Shown here: positions 1 through 5,669 of the stretch, piece by piece
How the letters are laid out: each line of letters starts with the position of its first letter
How positions within the stretch are numbered: the first letter of the stretch is position 1
Origin: Candidatus Peribacteraceae bacterium
GTDB lineage: Bacteria; Patescibacteriota; Gracilibacteria; Peribacterales; Peribacteraceae
Assembly (NCBI GenBank): GCA_018062585.1
Contig: JAGORY010000065.1
Location: 1-5,669 of the forward strand
Length of the DNA stretch: 5,669 nucleotides
Direction: 5' to 3'
Program-made: the position numbers and the translations under genes
The notes under the pieces: generated by a model
Databases searched by the model: none
The model's input: only the letters and a program-made list of their open reading frames with translations
Told to the model about the DNA's origin: nothing

Positions 1-1128
1 TTACAGCCAACCAAACATCGCCTTCGCATCACTTGTTGCCAATTTCACAACCGGGCTGAGAATCGGAGCCATTGCGGTCTGTGCGCGCTGCATGAGCTGG
101 ATCAAATGATCCACGTCAGCTTCCTGATCCTGCTGCGCACTCAAGGATTCCAGCGCCGAGGCGAGACCGAGAGCAGTGAGATCACGAGAGACATCGTACG
201 CGGCCAGACGCTGCGCTTCCTTGAAAGACGCTGCAATGCTGCCACGCGCATCATCGATCGCCATCTGACGCTGCAGAAGCACGGCATCGAGTGACGCGAC
301 CTGCGTCCGGACGCCGCGGAGTGACGATGGAGGCGCCGTGACAACAGCGAATGCGAGCACGGAAGCGACGATGACGTTGCTCATCATCGCGAAGAGTCCG
401 CCGAGGATCACCCACTGGTAACGACGGAAGCGGAGCGCGTTGTACTTCTCAACGACCGAGAATCGTAGCTGCGTCTCTGAGCGAATGTCGAGAGCTGGGA
501 CGAACACGAGTGACTGCAGCTTGGCACCAACGTCTGAGAGCGGCTGCCAGCGCGTGAGAAGAAAATCCTTGGCTGTCTGGAGTTTACTTTGGATATCGCT
601 CACGGGAACTCTGAAAATCTGGGCGATGCGCTCATCACTGAGGCCCACGAGCATCGACAAAATCAGGAGGCGCTGTGCCTCTTTCGGCAGTGACCACAAC
701 GCATCGTGCATCGTACCGACGGACGCACGCTCGGCTTCAGTGAGCCACGAAAGGCTCGGCAGATAGACCGTGCCGATGTCGGCCTCCACGACATCTCTGT
801 CTTTCAGAGCCTGATCGGCGGCATCGAAAAGTAGCGTCAGATTCAGCGTGCCGAACCACCACATCGACATCGCGCGGACGAGTATGTCCAAGTAAATTTC
901 GCCAACGATGGTCTTCGCAAGCTCCGCAGAACCGGTGCGGTGATAGAGGTAACCGTAAAAAATTTCTTTCGTCGTATCGAGGAAATCAAGGTAGTCCTTC
1001 GCTCCACGCTTCAACACCGCGAGGTCGAGTGCCTTCCTTTCACCTTCGACGGATGCAGGCACGGCGACGCCCAGCATCTGAGGCATTTCGACGAGTGCGC
1101 CGGTAGGAGGTGGATTGATCTCGCTCAT
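1..1128 (-). CDS. Membrane-anchored sigma-70-like (ECF-type) protein with extracytoplasmic helical tail
   Basis: The protein has 375 residues and ends with TAA at the window edge. The ATG at 1128 is chosen because it forms an ATGA overlap with the stop of the upstream gene; an in-frame start at 1230 would add 34 residues lying inside that gene. No Shine-Dalgarno is visible, so translation is probably coupled. Residues about 43-110 resemble sigma region 2 in layout, with aromatic and leucine-rich helices around FYGYLYHRTG and WWFGTLNLTLLF. Residues about 141-195 resemble sigma region 4: ALWSLPKEAQRLLILSML, then GLSDERIAQIFRVPVSDIQ, the helix-turn-helix with its usual spacing. Arginines (RFRR, 233-236) precede one hydrophobic segment at about 239-264, which puts the N-terminus in the cytoplasm and residues 265-375 outside. 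That tail is alanine-, glutamine- and leucine-rich and probably helical. I infer a membrane-tethered transcription regulator. The region 2.2 acidic signature is poor, so true sigma activity is uncertain. Confidence 0.75.
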   Translation of the reverse strand: MSEINPPPTGALVEMPQMLGVAVPASVEGERKALDLAVLKRGAKDYLDFLDTTKEIFYGYLYHRTGSAELAKTIVGEIYLDILVRAMSMWWFGTLNLTLLFDAADQALKDRDVVEADIGTVYLPSLSWLTEAERASVGTMHDALWSLPKEAQRLLILSMLVGLSDERIAQIFRVPVSDIQSKLQTAKDFLLTRWQPLSDVGAKLQSLVFVPALDIRSETQLRFSVVEKYNALRFRRYQWVILGGLFAMMSNVIVASVLAFAVVTAPPSSLRGVRTQVASLDAVLLQRQMAIDDARGSIAASFKEAQRLAAYDVSRDLTALGLASALESLSAQQDQEADVDHLIQLMQRAQTAMAPILSPVVKLATSDAKAMFGWL

Positions 1129-2864
1129 GAACCGATGTCGAAGTAATCCTGAAGATGACCGATGAGGCGTGTGAAGAAATTGCGGCCGCGTACGGCTTGC
1201 TCGAGGTCGATGAGATACTGATGAGCGCACTGGAGAGCCTCGGGCATCGTGTCGTCGCAGAGCGTCACGGTATCCCTAAGGTCCCCGGTATACGCGATGT
1301 CACTCGTGAGCTCTTCGTACCGCGCATCAAATTCTGTGCGTCCATCCTCCCTCAGTGTCATGCGAAGGCTCGTGACACGGTCGTCATTCGCAAGGAAATC
1401 AAGCAGTGCTCGGCGCTGCTCCTGAACCGTACCGCGTTCAAAGCTGTCCTTCGCTTCCGTGGGAGCCGCAGCCGAAAGATCGCTGAGGAAAGGTGTGATG
1501 GTATCCATCGTTGTCAGTTGATCACGAAGGCCCACGACATCTGCAATGCGCGTCGCCGCAGCTGCGGTATGAGCGGGGTTCTGTTCGAATGTGGCGATGT
1601 CGGCTTTCGAGAGGATCGTGTTCCGTTCGAGCGAGGCGAAGAAACGGTTGATCGCCGCGACGACGCGGTCCACGTCCTGCTTCGTTGCTTCTTTGCTGAC
1701 GTTCTCAATGGCGGTGAGAAGCGGCTCGGTGATGCTGGGGTCTAAGCCGTATTCCTGTTCCAAGAGAGGCAGCGCCAATTTGAGAGAGAGGGCTTCACTC
1801 CGCACGAGCTCCAGAGAAGCCGGCACGTCGGTCGTGGCGTATTTTTCGGCTGCCTCCTTCAAAGTCTTCAATGTAGCGAAGACCGAAATCGGTTGGTTTC
1901 CTGCATCAAAATTCTTCTCGTATCCGGCAGGAATGTCTTCGGAGAGATCAATGCCCTGTCTCTTGAGACGAGCAACATCGACGACGACTGCACTCTTCAG
2001 TTCGCCGCGGCGGATGATTTCAACCGCACGCTTGAGTTCGGTGATGGCAACCGGAACCTCCACGTCCACGAGGAACGATTTGTTTAAGTCTTTCTCTTCG
2101 ACGACCTCGGAACTGATAGGCGTTGCGATGAACTGCTTGAGGAGATCCGTGTAGCGCGTCCGTTCACTGAACTTCGCTTTCTGGAGAGCGCCATATAATT
2201 CGAGAGCCCACTCGCGCTCTTCTTTTGTGAGACGACGGCCAGCGGTCAGTTTCTTCATGATCGTCTCGAGTTCGATGGCCTGCTTATCCGTAAGATATGA
2301 TGTGTAATCCTCACCGGCTTCGCTGCCGAGGAATTGGTTCAGGGCGATAGCCTCTGAAATGATCACCGGAGGCAGTGTCTGCTGTGACGGCGGAGGGGCA
2401 GACGGAACCGGGTCAGGCGGGGGAGGCGGAGTTGGAGGCGGAGTCGTTTCCTGCTGAACGCCCTCTTGTTTGCAGCTCCCTGAGCAACCGTCGCCCGAGA
2501 TGCCGTTGCCGTCGTCACACTGTTCACCTCTCGTTTCCTGCACGGCACGGTCGCCACAGAACTCGATCTGGCAAGAGCGGTTACAGCCATCGTTGTTCTG
2601 GAGGTTTCCGTCGTCACACTGTTCACTGACATCGATAGACCCGTTACCGCACAGCTCGATAAAACATGCGCTGCTGCATCCATCGCCGCTCTGAAGGTTG
2701 CCGTCGTCACACTGCTCGGGAGCCTCATGGTCGCCGTCGCCACACACGGAGTCAGCGGCACGTGAAGGAGCTGCCCACTGGAGAGCGCCTCCGACCATGA
2801 GGAGTGCGATAAGCACCGTGAGAGGCGCTAGGCCGTGTGTTTTGATTGTGTGTGGTATTGACAT
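1125..2864 (-). CDS. Secreted cysteine-rich repeat (DUF4215/Myxococcus-type) protein with large helical C-terminal domain
   Basis: The protein has 579 residues from the ATG at 2864. A GTG at 2888 would add eight residues and is preceded at 7 nt by a weak AAAGG; the ATG gives a cleaner signal peptide but has no Shine-Dalgarno. The signal peptide has Lys8, a hydrophobic core at about 12-30 and a likely cleavage after SRA near residue 36. Three cysteine repeats follow (about 41-71, 72-102, 103-132), each with an EQCDDGN core and a GDGC or NDGC turn; this is the family often named DUF4215 or Myxococcus cysteine-rich repeat and found on exported proteins. A proline-rich linker spans about 140-166. 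Residues about 167-579 are charged and helix-rich, with no family I recognise; two late cysteines (536, 546) could pair. The stop overlaps the start of the downstream sigma-like membrane gene, so the two are very likely co-expressed. The function is unknown; an extracellular or cell-surface role is inferred. Confidence 0.82.
   Translation of the reverse strand: MSIPHTIKTHGLAPLTVLIALLMVGGALQWAAPSRAADSVCGDGDHEAPEQCDDGNLQSGDGCSSACFIELCGNGSIDVSEQCDDGNLQNNDGCNRSCQIEFCGDRAVQETRGEQCDDGNGISGDGCSGSCKQEGVQQETTPPPTPPPPPDPVPSAPPPSQQTLPPVIISEAIALNQFLGSEAGEDYTSYLTDKQAIELETIMKKLTAGRRLTKEEREWALELYGALQKAKFSERTRYTDLLKQFIATPISSEVVEEKDLNKSFLVDVEVPVAITELKRAVEIIRRGELKSAVVVDVARLKRQGIDLSEDIPAGYEKNFDAGNQPISVFATLKTLKEAAEKYATTDVPASLELVRSEALSLKLALPLLEQEYGLDPSITEPLLTAIENVSKEATKQDVDRVVAAINRFFASLERNTILSKADIATFEQNPAHTAAAATRIADVVGLRDQLTTMDTITPFLSDLSAAAPTEAKDSFERGTVQEQRRALLDFLANDDRVTSLRMTLREDGRTEFDARYEELTSDIAYTGDLRDTVTLCDDTMPEALQCAHQYLIDLEQAVRGRNFFTRLIGHLQDYFDIGS
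2469..2744 (-). repeat. Three tandem cysteine-rich repeat units within the secreted protein gene
   Basis: The repeat units encode C-x(10)-EQCDDGN-type modules of 31, 31 and 30 residues, at roughly 2744-2652, 2651-2559 and 2558-2469. At DNA level the core CCGTCGTCACACTGTTC (plus strand) occurs exactly at 2509-2525 and 2608-2624, and with one change (C for T) at 2701-2717, so the spacing is 99 and then 93 bases. Such nucleotide-level identity over the EQCDDG codons suggests recent duplication or ongoing gene conversion between units. The six or so cysteines per unit probably form disulphides after export. Confidence 0.85.
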
Positions 2865-2878
2865 AGGGAAATCTGTGT

Positions 2879-2907
2879 ATTGTACCACACATAAGCCTTT
2901 CGGTCGT
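2879..2907 (-). promoter_or_regulatory. Candidate extended -10 promoter for the secreted-protein operon
   Basis: On the minus strand TGG-TACAAT (hexamer at 2884-2879) fits an extended -10 element. The hexamer 17 bases upstream (2907-2902, ACGACC) matches the -35 consensus only weakly, at three of six positions. Transcription would begin near 2872, leaving only about 8 nt before the ATG at 2864. That would be an almost leaderless message and is consistent with the lack of a Shine-Dalgarno there. A 5-bp inverted repeat (TGTGT/ACACA, 2874-2878 and 2887-2891) brackets the -10 and might be an operator. Pattern match only. Confidence 0.35.
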
Positions 2908-2926
2908 GATACTTGAATGTGACAGA

Positions 2927-2932
2927 ATCATA
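2927..2932 (-). promoter_or_regulatory. Alternative -10 (TATGAT) for the secreted-protein operon
   Basis: TATGAT on the minus strand matches the -10 consensus at five of six positions, but no good -35 is found 17-18 bases upstream. If used, the message would start near 2920 and include the weak AAAGG at 2900-2896 and the GTG at 2888, giving the longer form of the protein. It competes with the downstream extended -10 candidate. Confidence 0.2.
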
Positions 2933-2952
2933 TAATCATGATGTGATAGCTA

Positions 2953-3393
2953 TTAGAAGAACTCGGCCCCGATATTGACGATGTGATTTTGGACTTTTCC
3001 TTCCGCAACGCAGATGACATCGATACGCGCTGGACCTTCGTACGTATGCTTCAGAACCCAACGTGCAATCGCCGCCTGCATTGCCCGTCTTTTTCTGCTA
3101 TCGACGGCAGTCCGAATCGGATATCGATTATCGAATTTTGACCGTGTTTTCACTTCGACGAACACAATCATATTTTCCCTGGGATCGTAGGCGACAATGT
3201 CGATTTCGTAGCGCCCAAAACGCACGTTGCACTCCATGATCCGGAAGTTCTGCGTTTGGAGGTACGCGGAAGCAAGCGCTTCCCCAAGCCGTCCGGTGGC
3301 GTCGGTCGTCTGTTCCATGAGCGACATCACACCACACTCCAGCGCCTCCGTCTCCTGAATGGGCTTGCGTTTAGGTGTACGAAAGTACACCAT
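2953..3393 (-). CDS. yraN: YraN / UPF0102 family nuclease-fold protein
   Basis: The protein has 146 residues with a TAA stop. It belongs to UPF0102 (YraN), small cytoplasmic proteins with a restriction-endonuclease-like fold, often encoded beside comM, dprA or rnhB and suspected to act in DNA processing; the biochemical role is not settled. Family marks seen here are GRLGE at 34-38, a YEIDIVA strand at 62-68 (the family usually has GEID), FVEVKTR at 78-84 holding the E-x-K pair (Glu80, Lys82), and a late RIDVICV strand. Asp65, Glu80 and Lys82 would form the metal site, so the nuclease core looks intact. The start at 3393 is supported by AAGGAGGT 9 nt upstream. It gives an N-terminal extension of about 25 residues; a start at Met26 (3318) would give the usual length of about 120, and Met23 (3327) also has a GGAG at 9 nt. 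The gene diverges from comM. Confidence 0.88.
   Translation of the reverse strand: MVYFRTPKRKPIQETEALECGVMSLMEQTTDATGRLGEALASAYLQTQNFRIMECNVRFGRYEIDIVAYDPRENMIVFVEVKTRSKFDNRYPIRTAVDSRKRRAMQAAIARWVLKHTYEGPARIDVICVAEGKVQNHIVNIGAEFF
3374..3391. promoter_or_regulatory. Perfect 7-bp inverted repeat at the yraN start, upstream of comM
   Basis: GGTGTAC and GTACACC are separated by GAAA on the plus strand. Read rightward, a comM leader would fold this into a stem with a GNRA-type GAAA tetraloop ending 31 nt before the comM ATG. Read leftward, the stem begins at the G of the yraN ATG and spans codons 1-7, so it could mask the start codon from ribosomes. As DNA, it could instead be an operator shared by the divergent genes. 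The repeat itself is certain; its role is inferred. Confidence 0.55.
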
Positions 3394-3402
3394 AGCATCT
3401 GC

Positions 3403-3410
3403 ACCTCCTT
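3403..3410 (-). promoter_or_regulatory. Strong Shine-Dalgarno of yraN
   Basis: The minus strand reads AAGGAGGT, a near-perfect complement of the 16S rRNA tail, ending 9 nt before the ATG at 3393. It is the strongest ribosome binding site in the window and is the main reason for choosing the long yraN start. An overlapping out-of-frame ATG at 3398 lies 4 nt from it and leads to a short shadow frame only. Confidence 0.75.
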
Positions 3411-3422
3411 TTCTCCCACCCC

Positions 3423-4925
3423 ATGCTCACCAAATTTACATCCTTCACGACGATCGGCGTCGGCGCACTCTCCATCGATGTTGAGATCGGCGTCATCCCG
3501 ACGTCCGGCGAACCGAAGTTTCAAATCGTGGGACTCGGGGACACTGCGGTTCAGGAAAGTAAACAGCGCGTCATGATGGCGATGAAGACATCGGGCTATC
3601 GTATCCCGATGGGCCGCGTCACGAACGTGAACTTAGCACCCGCTCACATCCGGAAGGCGGGATCACGGTTCGATCTCCCAATCGCACTCGGGATTCTGCA
3701 GAGTAATGCGGTGATCGAAATTCCGGAGAAGACGATCGCGACGAGCGCATTTTTGGGTGAACTCGCATTCGATGGCAGTCTGCGACACGTGTCCGGCGTC
3801 CTCGCCTGCGCACTTGAATGCATGAAGCGCGGACTCACCCAGATCATCGTACCATCGGCGAACGGCGCAGAAGCAGCGCTCGTACCCGGTCTCACGGTCA
3901 TCGCCGTGGATCACCTGAAAGACGTCGTCGCCTGTCTGTCTGGAACAATGACACCTCCCGTCATTCTTTCGCCCGCCTGCGCTCCGGACACACCTCTTAA
4001 TATTATTGATTTTGCCGATGTCCGCGGTCAGGCACTTGCAAAACGTGCACTCGAAATTGCGGCAGCTGGCGGCCATAACGTACTGCTTTCTGGGGCACCG
4101 GGTTCCGGTAAGACACTGCTCGCTGGAGCGCTCCGTGGCATTCTGCCGCCGCTCACGCAGGACGAATCACTCGAGATCACCGGCATTTATTCGGTTGCCA
4201 ATCTGCTTCCAGCATCCATGCCTCTCATTAGTGAACGACCCATCCGCACTGTGCATCACACCGCGAGCGGAGTGGCTATCGTCGGCGGCGGTCAGCATCC
4301 GATGCCGGGTGAAATTTCACTCGCGCACAGAGGCGTCCTATTTTTGGACGAACTCGCCGAATTTCCGCCGCAGGTGCTAGAAGTTTTGCGGCAACCGATG
4401 GAAGACCGAAAGATCACGATCAACCGCGCACAGGGAACGGTGACATTTCCGGCTGACTTTATTCTCGTTGGCGCTATGAATCCGCCACAATATAGCTCTG
4501 CTTCGGCGGAAAAGATGAAACGAAGAATATCTGCACCGCTTCTGGATCGTATTGATCTCACGATCGACGTGCAACCGGTCGAGATCTCGGATCTTCAGAG
4601 AAAAAGCGACCCGAACGCCGAAACAAGTGCGATGATCCGAAAACGTGTTACCGCTGCGAGAAAACGACAGGCTGAACGTTTCAAAAAACAGGGATTTTCC
4701 ACGAACAAAGAGATGACCGTCCGCGACATCGAAACGTTCTGTCCGCTCGACCTGAAAAGTCAGACACTTCTCAAGCAAGCCGCCGAAAAACTGAAGTTCT
4801 CTGCCCGCACGTACCACCGAACGATCAAAGTCGCACGCACGATCGCAGACCTCGCAGACTCCGATGACATCGGTATCAACCATGTCGCCGAGGCGCTGCA
4901 GTATCGACAACAGGTGGGCGTGTAG
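3423..4925 (+). CDS. comM: ComM/YifB family Mg-chelatase-like AAA+ ATPase (branch-migration helicase type)
   Basis: The protein has 500 residues, the normal length for the family. ComM drives branch migration of incoming single-stranded DNA during natural transformation in Vibrio; the YifB name covers the same family. Domains in order: an N-terminal ChlI/Lon-like domain (about 20-140) with GLGDTAVQES and VNLAPAHIRKAGSRFDLPIA; an AAA+ core with Walker A GAPGSGKT at 224-231, HHTAS and VGGGQHPMPGEISLAHRG before Walker B VLFLDE (Asp309, Glu310), and sensor GAMNP at 350-354; PLLDRIDL at 372-379 with the arginine; and the C-terminal Mg_chelatase_C helices with SARTYHRTIKVARTIADL. All ATPase residues are present. 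Unusually, the segment after MNP lacks the family's CPCG and later paired cysteines and is about 12 residues shorter. The start matches the usual MLxK beginning, but no Shine-Dalgarno precedes it. pyrF follows after 25 bases, probably in the same operon. Confidence 0.95.
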   Translation: MLTKFTSFTTIGVGALSIDVEIGVIPTSGEPKFQIVGLGDTAVQESKQRVMMAMKTSGYRIPMGRVTNVNLAPAHIRKAGSRFDLPIALGILQSNAVIEIPEKTIATSAFLGELAFDGSLRHVSGVLACALECMKRGLTQIIVPSANGAEAALVPGLTVIAVDHLKDVVACLSGTMTPPVILSPACAPDTPLNIIDFADVRGQALAKRALEIAAAGGHNVLLSGAPGSGKTLLAGALRGILPPLTQDESLEITGIYSVANLLPASMPLISERPIRTVHHTASGVAIVGGGQHPMPGEISLAHRGVLFLDELAEFPPQVLEVLRQPMEDRKITINRAQGTVTFPADFILVGAMNPPQYSSASAEKMKRRISAPLLDRIDLTIDVQPVEISDLQRKSDPNAETSAMIRKRVTAARKRQAERFKKQGFSTNKEMTVRDIETFCPLDLKSQTLLKQAAEKLKFSARTYHRTIKVARTIADLADSDDIGINHVAEALQYRQQVGV

Positions 4926-4950
4926 CCTCGTGAATGCTATCCTGAGGTCA

Positions 4951-5669
4951 ATGCACTATGCTGACCAACTCCATGAACGCATCAGCCGGACATCCCCCGT
5001 GTGCGTGGGGTTGGATCCCGTCATACCAAAACTGCCCGAAGGAATCGCGAAAAACCCGCAGGGAGTAAAAGAGTTTTGCATTGGCATCATCGATGCAGTG
5101 AGCGGCGTCGCGTCAGCCGTGAAGCCGCAGCTCGCGTACTTCGAACTCTTAGGTTGGGAGGGGATGAAAATATTCTTTGAAATCTGTGAGTATGCCAAAA
5201 AGAAGGGCATGATCGTCATCGCGGATGGGAAACGAAACGACATCGGTGCCACGTGTGACGCGTACGCCGACGCTTATCTTGGCGCCAATGCACCGATCGA
5301 TGCGCTCACAGTGACCCCCTACTTGGGATCAGACGGTGTGAAGCCATTTATGGACCGAGCTCACAAAAACGATAAAGGAATCTACGTTCTCGTGAAAACC
5401 AGTAACGAGAGCTCCGGTGAGATTCAGGATTTGCCGACTGGCGACGAAGCGGTGCACGAACACGTTGCGCAGCTTGTGGAGAGCTGGGCGACGCAGGCGC
5501 TGGGAGAGAAAGGAAATCTCTCGGCGGTGGGAGCAGTCGTCGGTGCGACGTATCCCGAAGAAATGAAATACCTCCGGACGATCATGCCGCACGTACCGTT
5601 TCTCATTCCGGGCTACGGCGCGCAGGGTGGAACCGCTGCCGATGCCGCGCGTGGCTTCCTCCCCGACGG
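4951..5669 (+). CDS. pyrF: Orotidine 5'-phosphate decarboxylase, type 2 (3' end outside window)
   Basis: This enzyme decarboxylates OMP to UMP, the last step of de novo pyrimidine synthesis, in the cytoplasm. The visible 239 residues show the order of the PyrF type-2 subfamily: VCVGLDP (17-23), VKPQLAYFELLGWEGM (58-72), the catalytic ADGKRNDI (91-98) with Lys94 and the two aspartates of D-x-K-x-x-x-D (Asp92, Asp97 region), TPYLGSDGVKPF (122-133), VKTSNESSGEIQD (148-160), GAVVGATYPEEM, and the phosphate-binding LIPGYGAQGG (218-227). The C-terminal segment, where these proteins usually carry a final SRxI-type strand and helix, lies beyond the window. The start is ATG 4951, preceded by GAGGT at an unusually short 2-3 nt; an in-frame GTG at 4930 is an alternative that adds seven residues. 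Its position 25 bases after comM suggests co-transcription, although the two jobs are not obviously related. Confidence 0.95.
   Translation, partial: MHYADQLHERISRTSPVCVGLDPVIPKLPEGIAKNPQGVKEFCIGIIDAVSGVASAVKPQLAYFELLGWEGMKIFFEICEYAKKKGMIVIADGKRNDIGATCDAYADAYLGANAPIDALTVTPYLGSDGVKPFMDRAHKNDKGIYVLVKTSNESSGEIQDLPTGDEAVHEHVAQLVESWATQALGEKGNLSAVGAVVGATYPEEMKYLRTIMPHVPFLIPGYGAQGGTAADAARGFLPD

Noticed and set aside
1129..1230. Longer start for the sigma-like gene at 1230
   Set aside because: The extra 34 residues are arginine- and serine-rich, overlap the end of the upstream gene, and the ATGA overlap at 1128 gives a better start.
1155..1745. Plus-strand open frame of 196 residues
   Set aside because: It lies antisense inside the secreted-protein gene, has a cysteine- and arginine-rich composition typical of a shadow frame, and shows no domain.
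1591..2154. Plus-strand open frame of 187 residues
   Set aside because: Also antisense to the secreted-protein gene, with serine- and arginine-rich low-information sequence and no recognisable motif.
2931..2936. TATAAT on the plus strand
   Set aside because: The only -35-like element (TTGAAT at 2913) is just 12 bases away, and no plus-strand gene begins until 3423.
2925..2945. Possible terminator after yraN (ATCAT/ATGAT pairing)
   Set aside because: The stem is only 5 bp and AT-rich, with no U-tract following it, so it does not support a terminator call.
4377..4910. Minus-strand open frame of 177 residues
   Set aside because: It is fully antisense to the conserved C-terminal half of comM, whose reading is certain.
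1..5669. Recoded TGA (code 25)
   Set aside because: TGA is used as a stop at 1127-1125 in overlap with the next start, and all main frames read through without needing TGA as glycine.

Overview
The window holds five protein genes and is almost fully coding. GC content looks slightly above one half by eye. Three genes read leftward and two read rightward, and the two groups diverge from a 29-base gap near 3394-3422. No rRNA, tRNA, CRISPR array, insertion sequence or integration site is visible. One leftward gene ends at a TGA that overlaps the next start, which fits TGA being a normal stop and argues against the TGA-as-glycine code of Gracilibacteria. The gene set is a small YraN, a ComM-like ATPase with its cysteine cluster missing, a type-2 PyrF, a secreted protein with Myxococcus-type cysteine-rich repeats, and a membrane-anchored sigma-like protein. 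This would suit a Candidate Phyla Radiation (Patescibacteria) genome, perhaps of the Peregrinibacteria/Peribacteria type. That assignment is an inference at low to moderate confidence.

Left part (1-2864, minus strand): a two-gene operon. The first gene encodes an exported protein with a signal peptide, three 30-31-residue DUF4215/Myxococcus-type cysteine repeats, a proline-rich linker and a helix-rich domain of about 410 residues that I do not recognise. Its stop overlaps the start of the second gene in an ATGA. The second gene encodes a sigma-70-like cytoplasmic part, one transmembrane helix and a helical extracytoplasmic tail. Together they look like an exported partner plus a membrane-tethered transcription regulator. 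This pair is the most novel part of the window.

Middle (2953-3393, minus strand): yraN, a UPF0102 nuclease-fold protein with a strong ribosome binding site. A perfect 7-bp inverted repeat with a GAAA/TTTC loop begins inside its start codon and lies just upstream of the divergent gene.

Right part (3423-5669, plus strand): comM (yifB), a Mg-chelatase-like AAA+ ATPase linked to branch migration during DNA uptake, followed after 25 bases by pyrF, orotidine 5'-phosphate decarboxylase. The window edge cuts pyrF off. yraN and comM are often neighbours in bacteria; here they are divergent.
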